A DNA stretch of 64,000 nucleotides. Source: Sodalis ligni (GTDB taxonomy: Bacteria; Pseudomonadota; Gammaproteobacteria; Enterobacterales; Enterobacteriaceae). The position numbers were made by a program, and so were the translations under genes. Positions 1 to 8,554 of this stretch are shown here, in pieces (within the stretch, counting starts at the first letter, position 1; each line of letters opens with the position of its first letter). The notes beneath the pieces are model-generated. The model saw only the letters and a list, made by a program, of their open reading frames with translations, had not been told where the DNA came from and ran no database searches. The stretch covers positions 4,278,337-4,342,336 of the forward strand of contig NZ_CP075169.1 of the NCBI RefSeq assembly GCF_016865525.2, written 5' to 3'.

Positions 1-212
1 CCGGCCAGATACTCGGACCGGCGTTTGCGCGCCGCGCCGGCGATGGAAGGCGGCAGCGGAATGTCATGCAGGCCGTAATCGGCATCCCGATAGCTCAGGG
101 TATCGAACCGGCAGTGCCAGAGGCTCAGATGCAACGCCGGATCGACAAGATCGGCAGGACCGAACGGCAAGCCTTCGGCCAGAGACAGGATATACGGCGC
201 AGGAAGAACCAT
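1..212 (-). CDS. 4'-phosphopantetheinyl transferase, EntD-like (partial, C-terminus off window)
   Basis: Only the first 70 codons are in the window; the gene runs off the left edge. The reading frame starts at an ATG at 212 and is open to base 1. It ends in a segment reading LPPSIAGAARKRRSEYLAG, which matches the EntD-type motif where an arginine-rich stretch leads into the AGR turn. EntD-type enzymes transfer the phosphopantetheine arm of CoA onto carrier proteins of siderophore or peptide synthetases. AGGA lies 12 bases before the ATG, which is rather far. The gene follows eutC by 66 bases on the same strand, so co-transcription is possible, but no functional link is evident. The family call rests on a short N-terminal piece. 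Confidence 0.6.
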   Translation of the reverse strand, partial: MVLPAPYILSLAEGLPFGPADLVDPALHLSLWHCRFDTLSYRDADYGLHDIPLPPSIAGAARKRRSEYLA

Positions 213-278
213 AAAATAAAAACGTCCTCAAAATCACCTGGAGATATTCACCAGTATATCTGTCATCTTGATCCATCA

Positions 279-1130
279 TCACAATTTCGCCGGCGGAAGA
301 TGCGGTTCCTCCTGGCCGAACAGCGGTTTGACCACACCGTACAGCGCCGGGTTGTCGCTTTCATCCTTAAGCCCGATGCCCGATAAACGACGATGCCGGG
401 ACTGCTCCAGCAGCCACGCCAGCTTGAAGGCCGCCTGGGGATAATCCAACCCCTCGGGCCGGATATTGGAAATACAGTTGCGCTCCGATTCCAGGCGCCG
501 GGTATTGGGTCCCCAGGTAAAATAGATCCCCAGGCTGTCCGGCGAGGACAGGCCGGGGCGTTCGCCGATAAGTATCGCCACCGTTTTGGCCCGGAGGCAC
601 TCGCCGATGTCATCCCCCAATGCCACCCGCGATTGATGCGCCAGCACCACCGGCGCCGGCTTGAGGCCGAGGACAGCCAGATAGGGCAGCAATGCCCGGA
701 TAAACGGCACCGCCTGCCGGTGAACGGCCTTGGAAGATAGGCCGTCCCCCACCACCAGCAGCAGGTCGGCCTCTTTATCAGGATATTCCAGCAGCATTCG
801 CCGACTGTCATCGCCCAGCCTGCGGCCGAGATCGGGCCGGCATAAAAAAGTCTCCCGGCTAGTGGCCGCGCTGTGCACCGTCAGGGTAGTCAGGCCGTCC
901 GCCGCCAACCGGGCCGCCAGCGCCTCGCTATCGAAGGGTTGGTGCACCGCATCGCGGGCCTGGGCATGGGCCAGGCCGAACTTCAGTACTTCCCGCGTCG
1001 GCAGGCTGGCGCCGGCGCGGCCCAGGGCGATACGGGCCGCGGTGAATTCCCGCAGGCTTTCCCATGGATTATCGTGAATCACATTACCCACCGGAAATTT
1101 GCCGGCCAAGGGCGGATCGATTTTACTCAT
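279..1130 (-). CDS. eutC: Ethanolamine ammonia-lyase, small subunit
   Basis: This 283-residue protein is the light chain of the adenosylcobalamin-dependent lyase that splits ethanolamine into acetaldehyde and ammonia. The N-terminal half carries the family pattern TAARIALGRAGASLPTREVL, and the C-terminal half carries the conserved segments VAILIGERPGLSSPDSLGIY and CISNIRPEGLDYPQAA. The length is close to that of E. coli EutC (about 295). Its ATG overlaps the eutB stop by four bases (ATGA), so the subunits are translationally coupled. No microcompartment shell genes, reactivase (eutA) or aldehyde dehydrogenase are seen in the window, which fits the short, shell-less ethanolamine modules of many Proteobacteria. 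The fate of the acetaldehyde is not shown here. Confidence 0.95.
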   Translation of the reverse strand: MSKIDPPLAGKFPVGNVIHDNPWESLREFTAARIALGRAGASLPTREVLKFGLAHAQARDAVHQPFDSEALAARLAADGLTTLTVHSAATSRETFLCRPDLGRRLGDDSRRMLLEYPDKEADLLLVVGDGLSSKAVHRQAVPFIRALLPYLAVLGLKPAPVVLAHQSRVALGDDIGECLRAKTVAILIGERPGLSSPDSLGIYFTWGPNTRRLESERNCISNIRPEGLDYPQAAFKLAWLLEQSRHRRLSGIGLKDESDNPALYGVVKPLFGQEEPHLPPAKL

Positions 1131-2524
1131 AGCTCACTCCCGCCGCCCAGATGGGGTAAATGCTGCAATAGCGGATGCCGGCTGCCGGTATCGCGCAGCC
1201 GCCCGTCGGCATCGATGATTTGCATGCGTTTCAGCCAGTCGGAAAATTCCGGCGCGTGCTTGAGTCCGAGCAGTTCACGTATATACAGCGCATCGTGAAA
1301 CGACGTGCTCTGGTAGTTGAGCATAATATCGTCCGCCCCCGGCACGCCGATTAAAAAGGTCAGCCCGGCGGCCCCCAGCAGCGTCAGTAAGGTATCCATG
1401 TCATCCTGATCGGCTTCGGCATGGTTGGTGTAACAGACGTCGCACCCGAGGGGAACCCCCAGCAGTTTACCGCAGAAGTGATCTTCCAGCCCGGCGCGGA
1501 TGATCTGCTTGCCGTCATAGAGGTATTCCGGCCCGATAAATCCCACCACGGTATTGATCAGCAGCGGCTTGAAGCGCCGGGCGATGGCGTAGGCCCGTGC
1601 TTCGCAGGTCTGCTGATCGACACCGTGATGGGCATTGGCGGACAGGCAGCTGCCCTGCCCGGTCTCGAAATACATGACGTTATCACCCAGGGTGCCGCGC
1701 CGCAGGCTTAACGCCGCCTGCCTGGCCTCCTCCAGCAGTGCGAGGTTGATACCGAAGCCGGCGTTGGCCGCCTCGGTTCCGGCAATGGACTGGAAGACCA
1801 GATCCACCGGCGCCCCGCGCTCAATCAGCTTGATGGTATTGGTGACATGGGTCAATACGCATGACTGGGTGGGAATGGCGAAGTGGCTGATCACATCGTC
1901 GAGCATATAGTTGAGTTTTTCCAGCAGCGGCAGGCTATCGCTGGCCGGGTTGATACCGATTACCGCGTCGCCGCAGCCATACAGCAAACCGTCCAGCATG
2001 CTGGCGGCGATTCCTTTCAGGTCGTCGGTGGGATGGTTGGGCTGCAGCCGCACGCTCATATGGCCGGGTAGACCGATGGTATTGCGAAAGCGGGTGATCA
2101 CCCGGCATTTTTTCGCCACCAGAATCAAATCCTGGTTGCGCATGATTTTGCTCACCGCCGCCGCCATTTCCGGCGTTATGCCGGGCGCCACATAGGCCAG
2201 GCGGGCGCTGTCGGTGCGCTCGGATAGCAGCCAGTCGCGAAAATCCCCCACCGTCAGATGGGAAACCGGGGTGAACGCCTCCTCGTCATGGCTGTCGATA
2301 ATCAGGCGCGTGACCTCATCCTCTTCATAGGGGATCAGGGGTTGCTGCAAAAAAACGCGCAGCGGCAAATCCGCCAGCGCAATACGCGCCGCCATACGCT
2401 CTTCGGCGCTGGCGGCGGCAATCTCCGCCAGATAATCGCCGGAGCGCGGCGGCGACGCCTTGGCCATCAGGTCCCGTAAATCGGCGAAACGATAATGACG
2501 ATGGCCTAATGTGGCTTGAAACAT
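1127..2524 (-). CDS. eutB: Ethanolamine ammonia-lyase, large subunit
   Basis: This 465-residue heavy chain carries the TIM-barrel active site of ethanolamine ammonia-lyase. It is full length (E. coli EutB is about 453) and retains family stretches such as GLPGHMSVRLQPNHPTDD, YFETGQGSCLSANAHHGVDQ and FIGPEYLYDGKQI. The ATG at 2524 follows a strong GGAGGA ribosome-binding site. The gene lies 13 bases after the permease gene and overlaps eutC by four bases, so permease-eutB-eutC forms one transcription unit. The enzyme needs adenosylcobalamin; no cobalamin genes are visible in the window. Confidence 0.96.
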   Translation of the reverse strand: MFQATLGHRHYRFADLRDLMAKASPPRSGDYLAEIAAASAEERMAARIALADLPLRVFLQQPLIPYEEDEVTRLIIDSHDEEAFTPVSHLTVGDFRDWLLSERTDSARLAYVAPGITPEMAAAVSKIMRNQDLILVAKKCRVITRFRNTIGLPGHMSVRLQPNHPTDDLKGIAASMLDGLLYGCGDAVIGINPASDSLPLLEKLNYMLDDVISHFAIPTQSCVLTHVTNTIKLIERGAPVDLVFQSIAGTEAANAGFGINLALLEEARQAALSLRRGTLGDNVMYFETGQGSCLSANAHHGVDQQTCEARAYAIARRFKPLLINTVVGFIGPEYLYDGKQIIRAGLEDHFCGKLLGVPLGCDVCYTNHAEADQDDMDTLLTLLGAAGLTFLIGVPGADDIMLNYQSTSFHDALYIRELLGLKHAPEFSDWLKRMQIIDADGRLRDTGSRHPLLQHLPHLGGGSEL

Positions 2525-2537
2525 CGCTCCTCCCGGA

Positions 2538-3923
2538 TTACTCCGTTAACGTCAACTGTGCATCCGGCGCCGCCCGGTCGCGGGCGTGGCGGGTCAGGCG
2601 GAAATAAGCATAACCCAGCAGCATCATGACGGCGAAAATCATGAACAAGAGCTGGTTATAATAAATCATGGCCACCAGGCAGATGACCGCCATCACCAGC
2701 GCGAACGCCGGCGCCAGGGGGTACATGGGCGCCCGGAACGGCCGGGTCAGCCGCGGCTCCAGACGGCGCAGCCTGAATAGCGACGCCATGGAGATAATGT
2801 ACATCACAATAGCACCGAATACCGACATGGTGACGATGTTTGCCGTCAGGGGCTGGCCGCCGATAATAATCAGCGAATCGGAAAATATTGCCGCGATACC
2901 CACCACGCCGCCGGCGATAATGCCCCAATGGGGCGTGCGGAACCGGCGGTTGACCCTGGAGAGGGGTTTTGGCAGATAACCGGCGCGCGCCAGGGCAAAG
3001 ATCTGCCGCGAATAGCCCATGATGATACCGTGAAATGAAGCGATAAGACCGAACAATCCCAGCCACACCAGCATATGCAGCCAGCCGCTGCTGCCGCCGA
3101 CAATGATTTTCATCGCCTGGGGCAGCGGGTCGTTGATGTCGGCAAGCTTGGACCAGTCGCCGACGCCGCCGGCAAAGATCATAACGCCAAGAGCCAGCAC
3201 CGTCAGGGTTAAAATACCGCCGATAAATGCCCTTGGAATGGTGCGCTGGGGGTCTTTCGCTTCCTCCGCCGCCATGGACGCCCCTTCTATGGCTAAAAAG
3301 AACCAGATGGCAAAGGGAATGGCGGCGAAAATACCGGAAATCGCGCCGACGCTGAAGTGTTCCGCGCCGGCCCAGCCGCCGCGGGTAAAATTGGCAAAAT
3401 CGAATCCCGGCGCCACGACGCCCATAAAGACCAGCAGTTCGAATATGGCCAGCAACGTGACCAGCAGCTCAAAGGCGGCGGCGATACCGACGCCGAGTAT
3501 ATTGAGTATCATGAACACAACGTAGGCCCCCACCGCCACCCATTTGGGCTCCACCGCCGGAAACTGGACGTTGAGATAGGCGCCGATTGCCATGGCGATG
3601 GCCGGCGGGGCGAAAACGAATTCCACCAGGGTGGCGAAGCCGGCGATAAAGCCGCCGGTGGGGCCGAAGGCACGGTGGGCATACGCGAAAGGACCGCCGG
3701 CGTGGGGAATGGAGGTGGTCAATTCGGTGAAACTGAAAATAAAGGCGCAGTACATGGCGGCGATGGCCAGGGCGGTAATCAGGAACCCCAGCGTCCCCGC
3801 CTGGGCCCAGCCATAGCTCCAGCCGAAATACTCACCGGAAATAACCAGACCGACCGCGATACCCCAGAGATGAAAACTCCCCAGCGTGCGTTTCAGTCCG
3901 GGTACCGTTTTGTTGTTTTCCAT
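2538..3923 (-). CDS. Ethanolamine permease, APC superfamily (Eat-type)
   Basis: This membrane protein of about 461 residues has the amino acid-polyamine-organocation fold: about twelve hydrophobic segments, and an N-terminal helix region with GIAVGLVISGEYFGWSYGW. The motif GGPFAYAHRAFGPTGGFIAG is typical of the Eat/ethanolamine subgroup. It imports ethanolamine for the EutBC lyase encoded directly downstream. I chose the ATG at 3923 because AAAGGA sits seven bases upstream; an in-frame ATG at 3962 would fall inside the putative sigma-54 promoter. First gene of the eat-eutB-eutC unit. Confidence 0.9.
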   Translation of the reverse strand: MENNKTVPGLKRTLGSFHLWGIAVGLVISGEYFGWSYGWAQAGTLGFLITALAIAAMYCAFIFSFTELTTSIPHAGGPFAYAHRAFGPTGGFIAGFATLVEFVFAPPAIAMAIGAYLNVQFPAVEPKWVAVGAYVVFMILNILGVGIAAAFELLVTLLAIFELLVFMGVVAPGFDFANFTRGGWAGAEHFSVGAISGIFAAIPFAIWFFLAIEGASMAAEEAKDPQRTIPRAFIGGILTLTVLALGVMIFAGGVGDWSKLADINDPLPQAMKIIVGGSSGWLHMLVWLGLFGLIASFHGIIMGYSRQIFALARAGYLPKPLSRVNRRFRTPHWGIIAGGVVGIAAIFSDSLIIIGGQPLTANIVTMSVFGAIVMYIISMASLFRLRRLEPRLTRPFRAPMYPLAPAFALVMAVICLVAMIYYNQLLFMIFAVMMLLGYAYFRLTRHARDRAAPDAQLTLTE

Positions 3924-3957
3924 GGCGATGTCCTTTGATACGTAAGTATTTGTAAAT

Positions 3958-3974
3958 TGCAAAGGTCATACCAA
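3958..3974 (-). promoter_or_regulatory. Candidate sigma-54 (-24/-12) promoter for the ethanolamine operon
   Basis: Read on the minus strand the site is TTGGTATGACCTTTGCA. It keeps the invariant GG and GC pairs with exactly ten bases between them and matches 11 of the 13 defined positions of YTGGCACGRNNNTTGCW. Transcription would begin near 3947, leaving a leader of about 24 bases with AAAGGA before the ATG at 3923. Sigma-54 control would suit a nitrogen-source operon, but no activator-binding site was recognised. Established consensus plus inference. Confidence 0.5.
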
Positions 3975-4184
3975 TTTAGGCAATGATAAGACAACCGGCT
4001 GATTTAATAGAATTTTCAATATGATAATAGCATACTTCACCGTTTTGACCGTCGGGCGATAACAAGACCGCCCTGTTCCGGTGCGTCATTTTACCCTTAA
4101 CCAGCGTCAATGGCCTGCGGCGGTGCACGCAAAGCAAAGACGACCGTCGCCGCGCGGGGGATCAGCATGGTTCCCCCTTGCTGA

Positions 4185-5696
4185 TTACAGTTTTTCGGTA
4201 TCTTCCAGGGTGAAACGGCCCAGGGGATTTTGATCAAAATTCTTGATGTTCTTGCGGCTGACGTTGCGGTACGGGCTGTAAAGATCGATCCAGTTCACAT
4301 CCGCTTTCGCCATTTTTTGCAGATCGATGTACATCTGCTTGCGCTGGACCATATTCATTTCCACCCGGGCGGCGGCCACCAGGGCCTTCACCTTTTCATT
4401 ATGATAACGGGTCATATAGTTCATATTGGCGTCATGCCCCAGCACAAAGGTGGTCTTCTGATCGGGATCGAGAATATCGTTGGTCCAGTACATCACCGAA
4501 ATATCATATTCCCCCGCCACCAGCATGTCCCAGCTCTGGCTGGGATCGACTTTTTGCAGGTCTACCGTCACCCCGGCCTTTGCCAGTTGCTGTTGCAGCA
4601 GAATGGCAATCTGTTCATCCACCTCGTCGCCGGCGTTTACCACATATTTCAGCTTAAGGTCCGACGCCCCGGCGTCTTTGAGCATCTGTTTGGCTTTGGC
4701 CGGATCATAGGGGCGGCTGAGATTGTCGGCATAATGGTATAGCGCGCCCTCGGGAATATAGGAGTTGGCTATGGTGCCGAAACCGAAGGTGACGGTATCG
4801 ACAATGGCTTTTTTGTCGATGGCGAAATCCAGCGCCTGACGAACCTCTATCTTGCCCAGCGCGCCGTGCTCATGGTTAATCAGCAGATGGTCCTCGCGGG
4901 TTGAGCGATCCAGATGAACGTCCAGATTGGGATCTTTTTGCAGCGACGTAATGCGCGAGAATGGCACCGATAGGGCGGCATCCAGTTCCCCCGCCTGCAC
5001 CTTCAGCATACGGGTATTGTCATCCGGCAAGGTGAGCCACTCGACGCCATCCAGCTTGACGCGATCCGCCTGCCAAAAGTAGGGATTTTTCACCAGGACC
5101 ACTTTCTCGCCGCGGTTCCACTCCTTCACGCTGAAAGCCCCCGAGCCGACGGGTTTTTCCGCAAAGGCCTCCTCCCCCATGGATTTGACGATCTTTTCCG
5201 GCAGTACCGACACATTGGGCAGGGCCAGCTGCGACAGGAAAGGAGCCGACGGGGTTTTCAGCGTCACCACCAGCGTATGGGGATCCGGCGCTTCGGCTTT
5301 GTCGATGATGCTATAGGAATCGCGCCATAACGATCCTTCGTTGTCGCGAATGCGCAGCAGGCTGAATACCGCATCCTGGGCGGTCACCGGCGATCCGTCC
5401 GAAAATTTGGCGTCGCGTAGTTTAAAGGTATAGACCTTGCCGTCCGCGGAGATTTCCCAGCTTTGCGCCAGTCCCGGCTCCAGCCGGGTGCCGCTTTTAT
5501 CCACCCGCACCAGCACATCGAACACATTGGAGAATACCCAGTTATCGGCGTTTTGCGCCGACTTGATGGGATCAAAGGTGGTGCTGTCCTCGCGACGACC
5601 GATGGTGAGGACACCGGCGGCTTCGGCCAGCTGGCTTACCGCGCTCAGCGCCAGAAGTACCCCGGCGGCGACGATAGTAAAATGCTTACACTTCAT
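4185..5696 (-). CDS. Peptide-type ABC transporter periplasmic binding protein (SBP family 5)
   Basis: This 503-residue exported protein has a Sec signal peptide of about 26 residues (MKC..., hydrophobic core, cleavage near AEA) followed by the family 5 fold. Visible family features are the start TIGRREDSTTFDPIKSAQNA, the LAQSWEISADGKVYTFKLR block, the PVGSGAFSVKEWNRGEKVVL block and a late VRQALDFAIDKKAIVD segment. It would capture a small peptide or peptide-like amide in the periplasm and hand it to the permeases encoded upstream. It lies 11 bases after the second ATPase gene and is the last gene of the six-gene operon. The actual ligand cannot be read from the sequence. Confidence 0.92.
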   Translation of the reverse strand: MKCKHFTIVAAGVLLALSAVSQLAEAAGVLTIGRREDSTTFDPIKSAQNADNWVFSNVFDVLVRVDKSGTRLEPGLAQSWEISADGKVYTFKLRDAKFSDGSPVTAQDAVFSLLRIRDNEGSLWRDSYSIIDKAEAPDPHTLVVTLKTPSAPFLSQLALPNVSVLPEKIVKSMGEEAFAEKPVGSGAFSVKEWNRGEKVVLVKNPYFWQADRVKLDGVEWLTLPDDNTRMLKVQAGELDAALSVPFSRITSLQKDPNLDVHLDRSTREDHLLINHEHGALGKIEVRQALDFAIDKKAIVDTVTFGFGTIANSYIPEGALYHYADNLSRPYDPAKAKQMLKDAGASDLKLKYVVNAGDEVDEQIAILLQQQLAKAGVTVDLQKVDPSQSWDMLVAGEYDISVMYWTNDILDPDQKTTFVLGHDANMNYMTRYHNEKVKALVAAARVEMNMVQRKQMYIDLQKMAKADVNWIDLYSPYRNVSRKNIKNFDQNPLGRFTLEDTEKL

Positions 5697-5707
5697 GAAT
5701 CATTACC

Positions 5708-6721
5708 TCAGTCAAAAGGAACGGCCGCCTCGCCGGTATTTCTGTCCAGCACACAGGCAAAGGCATGATCGGCAAAATGCCGGGTTTCGGGTGTCGGACC
5801 GTGCCGGCACGACGGTCGGGCATAAGGACAGCGGGGATGAAATGCACATCCCGCCGGAATCGCAATGGGGCTCGGCGGTTCGCCGCCGAGGGGCTCCGCC
5901 GGCAGCGGCAGATCGGGGTCAATATCCGGGATGGCCGCCACCAGGGCGGCGGTATAGGGATGGCGCGGCAGGCTGAATACCTGTTCGGCGGGCCCCTCCT
6001 CCACAATCCGGCCCAGATACATCACCGCCACCCGGTCACACAGGCGGCGGACAATCGCCAGGTCATGGGCGATAAACAAAATCGCCAGCCCCATTTTTTC
6101 CCGCAGGTCCATCAGCAAATTAATGATTTGTCCCTGGATGGACACATCCAGCGCGGCGACGCACTCATCCGCCACCATCAGCCGGGGCTCCACGGCCAGG
6201 GCGCGGGCGATGCCGGCCCGTTGGCACTGCCCGCCGCTCAGGGCTCCGGGACGGCTGTCCGCCTGTTCGGGGGCCAATCCCACCAGGGCCAGCAGCTCGG
6301 ATACCCGCGCCGCAACGGCCGTCTCCGGCACCTTGCGGTGAACCCGCAAGACCTCGGCGATGGCCGCGCCAATGGTCTGGCGCGGATTGAGCGAGGCCAA
6401 GGGATCCTGGAAAATCATCGCCGTTTGCCGGCGCAGACGCTGTATATCGCTGGTCAAGCCATGGGTGACCTGAAGGCCGTCAAAGCGCACGGCGCCGCCG
6501 CTGCTTTTTTCCAGTTGCAGGATGGCACGGCCCAGCGTGCTCTTGCCGCTGCCGGACTCCCCCACCAACCCCAGGGTTTCACCGGGATAAATGCGCAATG
6601 AGACGCCGTTTACCGCATGGACCCGCGGCCGGTTCCAGCGCAGCGGATTGCCGCCGGACAGCGGGAAGGACACCTTGAGGTCATCCACCTCCAATAGCGG
6701 ATAAGGTTTGCCGGTCATCAC
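5708..6721 (-). CDS. Peptide-type ABC transporter ATPase (DppF/OppF-like)
   Basis: This 337-residue cytoplasmic ATPase has Walker A (GESGSGKSTLGR), Q-loop (QDPLASLNPRQT) and signature LSGGQCQRAGIARAL. The Walker B reads LMVADECVAALDVSIQGQII, with Cys in place of the usual Pro-Thr region (DEPTSALD in most homologues becomes DECVAALD). The C-terminal oligopeptide extension shows the CAFHPRCPYARPSC cysteine cluster seen in Dpp/Opp ATPases. It starts one base after the stop of the upstream ATPase, so the two are coupled and probably form the heterodimeric motor of this importer. Confidence 0.93.
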   Translation of the reverse strand: MMTGKPYPLLEVDDLKVSFPLSGGNPLRWNRPRVHAVNGVSLRIYPGETLGLVGESGSGKSTLGRAILQLEKSSGGAVRFDGLQVTHGLTSDIQRLRRQTAMIFQDPLASLNPRQTIGAAIAEVLRVHRKVPETAVAARVSELLALVGLAPEQADSRPGALSGGQCQRAGIARALAVEPRLMVADECVAALDVSIQGQIINLLMDLREKMGLAILFIAHDLAIVRRLCDRVAVMYLGRIVEEGPAEQVFSLPRHPYTAALVAAIPDIDPDLPLPAEPLGGEPPSPIAIPAGCAFHPRCPYARPSCRHGPTPETRHFADHAFACVLDRNTGEAAVPFD

Positions 6722-6722
6722 T

Positions 6723-7712
6723 TCACTCCTCCCACCGGGTTAACGGATAAAACGGCATATGGCAGGCGGCCTGATGCCCGGCATCGTCCCGCATCGGCAA
6801 CAGCGGCGGCTGCTCCGTCCGGCAGGCGCTAACGGACCTGGGACAGCGGGGATGGAAACGGCAACCTTGCGGGAAATTGTTTGCCGACGGCGGCTGGCCG
6901 ACAATGGTATTTAGCCGTCCGTCGCCACCGGTGCCGGTAGGCTGGCAATCAATCAATCCGCGGGTATAGGGATGCAGCGGCCGGCTCAATACCGACCGCT
7001 TGGCGCCGACTTCGCACAGCCGGCCGCCATACATCACCGCAATGCGATCGCAGGTCTGGGCGACGATGCCGAGATCGTGGGTGATCATGATAATGGCCAG
7101 GCCGAGGCGGTCGCGCAGATCCATCAGCAAGCGCAGAATCTGCACCTGTACCGTCACATCCAGGGCGGTGGTGGGCTCGTCGGCTATGAGGATTTGCGGC
7201 TCGCAGGACAATGCAACGGCAATCATCGCCCGCTGACGCATGCCGCCGGAAAATTCATGTGGATAGTGGTTAACCCGCCGCTGCGGATCCGGAATACCCA
7301 CCTGACGCAATAAATCCACGGCTTTTTCCCGCGACTCGCGGCCGCCGGCGCCAAAAAAGCGTCGGCGGCTTTCGGCGATTTGCTCGCCGATGGTCATCAC
7401 CGGATTGAGGTGGCTGGCCGGGTTCTGGAAAATCATCCCCAGCCGGTGGCCGCGAACGGCGGACATCCGCCTGTCGTCCAGGGTCATGATATCGGTCTGG
7501 CCAAGCCACACCTCGCCGCTTTCCTGAACCAGCCCTTCCCCCGGCAGCAGGCGCAGCAACGCACGGCAGGTAACGGTCTTGCCCGAGCCGCTCTCCCCCA
7601 CCAGCCCGAGCATCTCGCCGGCGCTGAGATCGAACGATACCCTATCCACCAAACGGATCCCCTGCCTGTTAACCACGGTCAGGTTGCGCACCCGGAGCAC
7701 CGGCGCCCTCAT
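6723..7712 (-). CDS. Peptide-type ABC transporter ATPase (DppD/OppD-like)
   Basis: This 329-residue ATPase is the partner of the DppF-like protein. Walker A reads GESGSGKTVTCR, the signature region FSGGMRQRAMIAVAL, and Walker B ILIADEPTTALDVTVQ; the H-loop segment is MITHDLG. The C-terminus carries the CRFHPRCPRSVSAC cluster typical of peptide importers. Its ATG overlaps the stop of the DppC-like permease gene by four bases. All catalytic motifs are intact. Confidence 0.94.
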   Translation of the reverse strand: MRAPVLRVRNLTVVNRQGIRLVDRVSFDLSAGEMLGLVGESGSGKTVTCRALLRLLPGEGLVQESGEVWLGQTDIMTLDDRRMSAVRGHRLGMIFQNPASHLNPVMTIGEQIAESRRRFFGAGGRESREKAVDLLRQVGIPDPQRRVNHYPHEFSGGMRQRAMIAVALSCEPQILIADEPTTALDVTVQVQILRLLMDLRDRLGLAIIMITHDLGIVAQTCDRIAVMYGGRLCEVGAKRSVLSRPLHPYTRGLIDCQPTGTGGDGRLNTIVGQPPSANNFPQGCRFHPRCPRSVSACRTEQPPLLPMRDDAGHQAACHMPFYPLTRWEE

Positions 7713-8554
7713 GGCCGTTCCCCCAGCTTATCGCCCAGTCCGTCCGCCAGCAGGCTAAAGCCCATGGCAAGCAGCACAATGGCCAGCCCGGGGAAAGCGG
7801 TAATCCACCAGGCGGTGGTAATGAAGCTTTGTCCTTCGGCGATCATCACCCCCCACTCCGCCACCGGCGGCTGCACGCCCAGACCCAGATAACTCACCGC
7901 CGCGCCGTTCAGCAGCACCAGGACGCAATCGGACATGGAAAACACCACGGAGCCGGTTAAGGCGTTGGGCAGCAGATGACGGAACAGGATGCGCCGGTGA
8001 CTGAAACCGAGGCTGCGGGCCGCCAGCATAAAATCGCTGTGTTTCAGGATCAGTACCTGCGAGCGCACCAGACGGGCATAAGAAACCCAGCCCACCAGCG
8101 CCATGGCAATATAAAAGCTGCCCAGTCCGGGGCCGATAATGGCAATGATCGACAACATCAGCACCAGGAAGGGAAACGCCAGCACAATATCGATGATGCG
8201 CATGATCAGGGCATCCAGCGGGCCGCCGGCATAACCGGCGACGGCCCCCGCCACCGTACCGATTAAAAACGGGAACAGCACGCCCACCAGGCAGATTTGC
8301 AGATCCACCCGCGCCCCCCAGATCACGCGCGCCAGGATATCGCGGCCAAAATTATCGGTGCCGAAGAGATGGGGCCAGCCGGGGGCCAGCAAACGGGCCG
8401 CCGGGTCCTGGTATTGCGGATCAAACGGCCCGACCCAGGGAGCCAGTATCGCCAGCAATAGCCAGAATGACAGCATGGCCATACCGACCCGCAGCGCGGT
8501 GGGTTTTGACAGCCACCGGCCCGGCAGATGCTGCAACGTCGCGGCAAGCGTCAT
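7709..8554 (-). CDS. Peptide-type ABC transporter permease (DppC/OppC-like)
   Basis: This 281-residue inner-membrane permease begins with the N-terminal helix and the conserved LAPWVGPFDPQYQDPAARLL region and FGTDNFGRDILARVIWGAR, the hallmark of DppC/OppC proteins. The inner-membrane coupling motif is YARLVRSQVLILKHSDFMLA. I set the start at the ATG at 8554, which overlaps the stop of the DppB-like gene (ATGA). A longer open frame extends upstream but runs through dppB out of frame and shows no family similarity. Confidence 0.93.
   Translation of the reverse strand: MTLAATLQHLPGRWLSKPTALRVGMAMLSFWLLLAILAPWVGPFDPQYQDPAARLLAPGWPHLFGTDNFGRDILARVIWGARVDLQICLVGVLFPFLIGTVAGAVAGYAGGPLDALIMRIIDIVLAFPFLVLMLSIIAIIGPGLGSFYIAMALVGWVSYARLVRSQVLILKHSDFMLAARSLGFSHRRILFRHLLPNALTGSVVFSMSDCVLVLLNGAAVSYLGLGVQPPVAEWGVMIAEGQSFITTAWWITAFPGLAIVLLAMGFSLLADGLGDKLGERP

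Noticed and set aside
66..386. Plus-strand frames across the left edge and eutC
   Set aside because: They are antisense shadows of the EntD-like and eutC frames, with no domain or ribosome-binding site.
279..3923. Part of a microcompartment-type eut operon
   Set aside because: No shell, eutA, eutR or aldehyde dehydrogenase genes are present in the visible flanks; the three genes form a simple permease-lyase unit.
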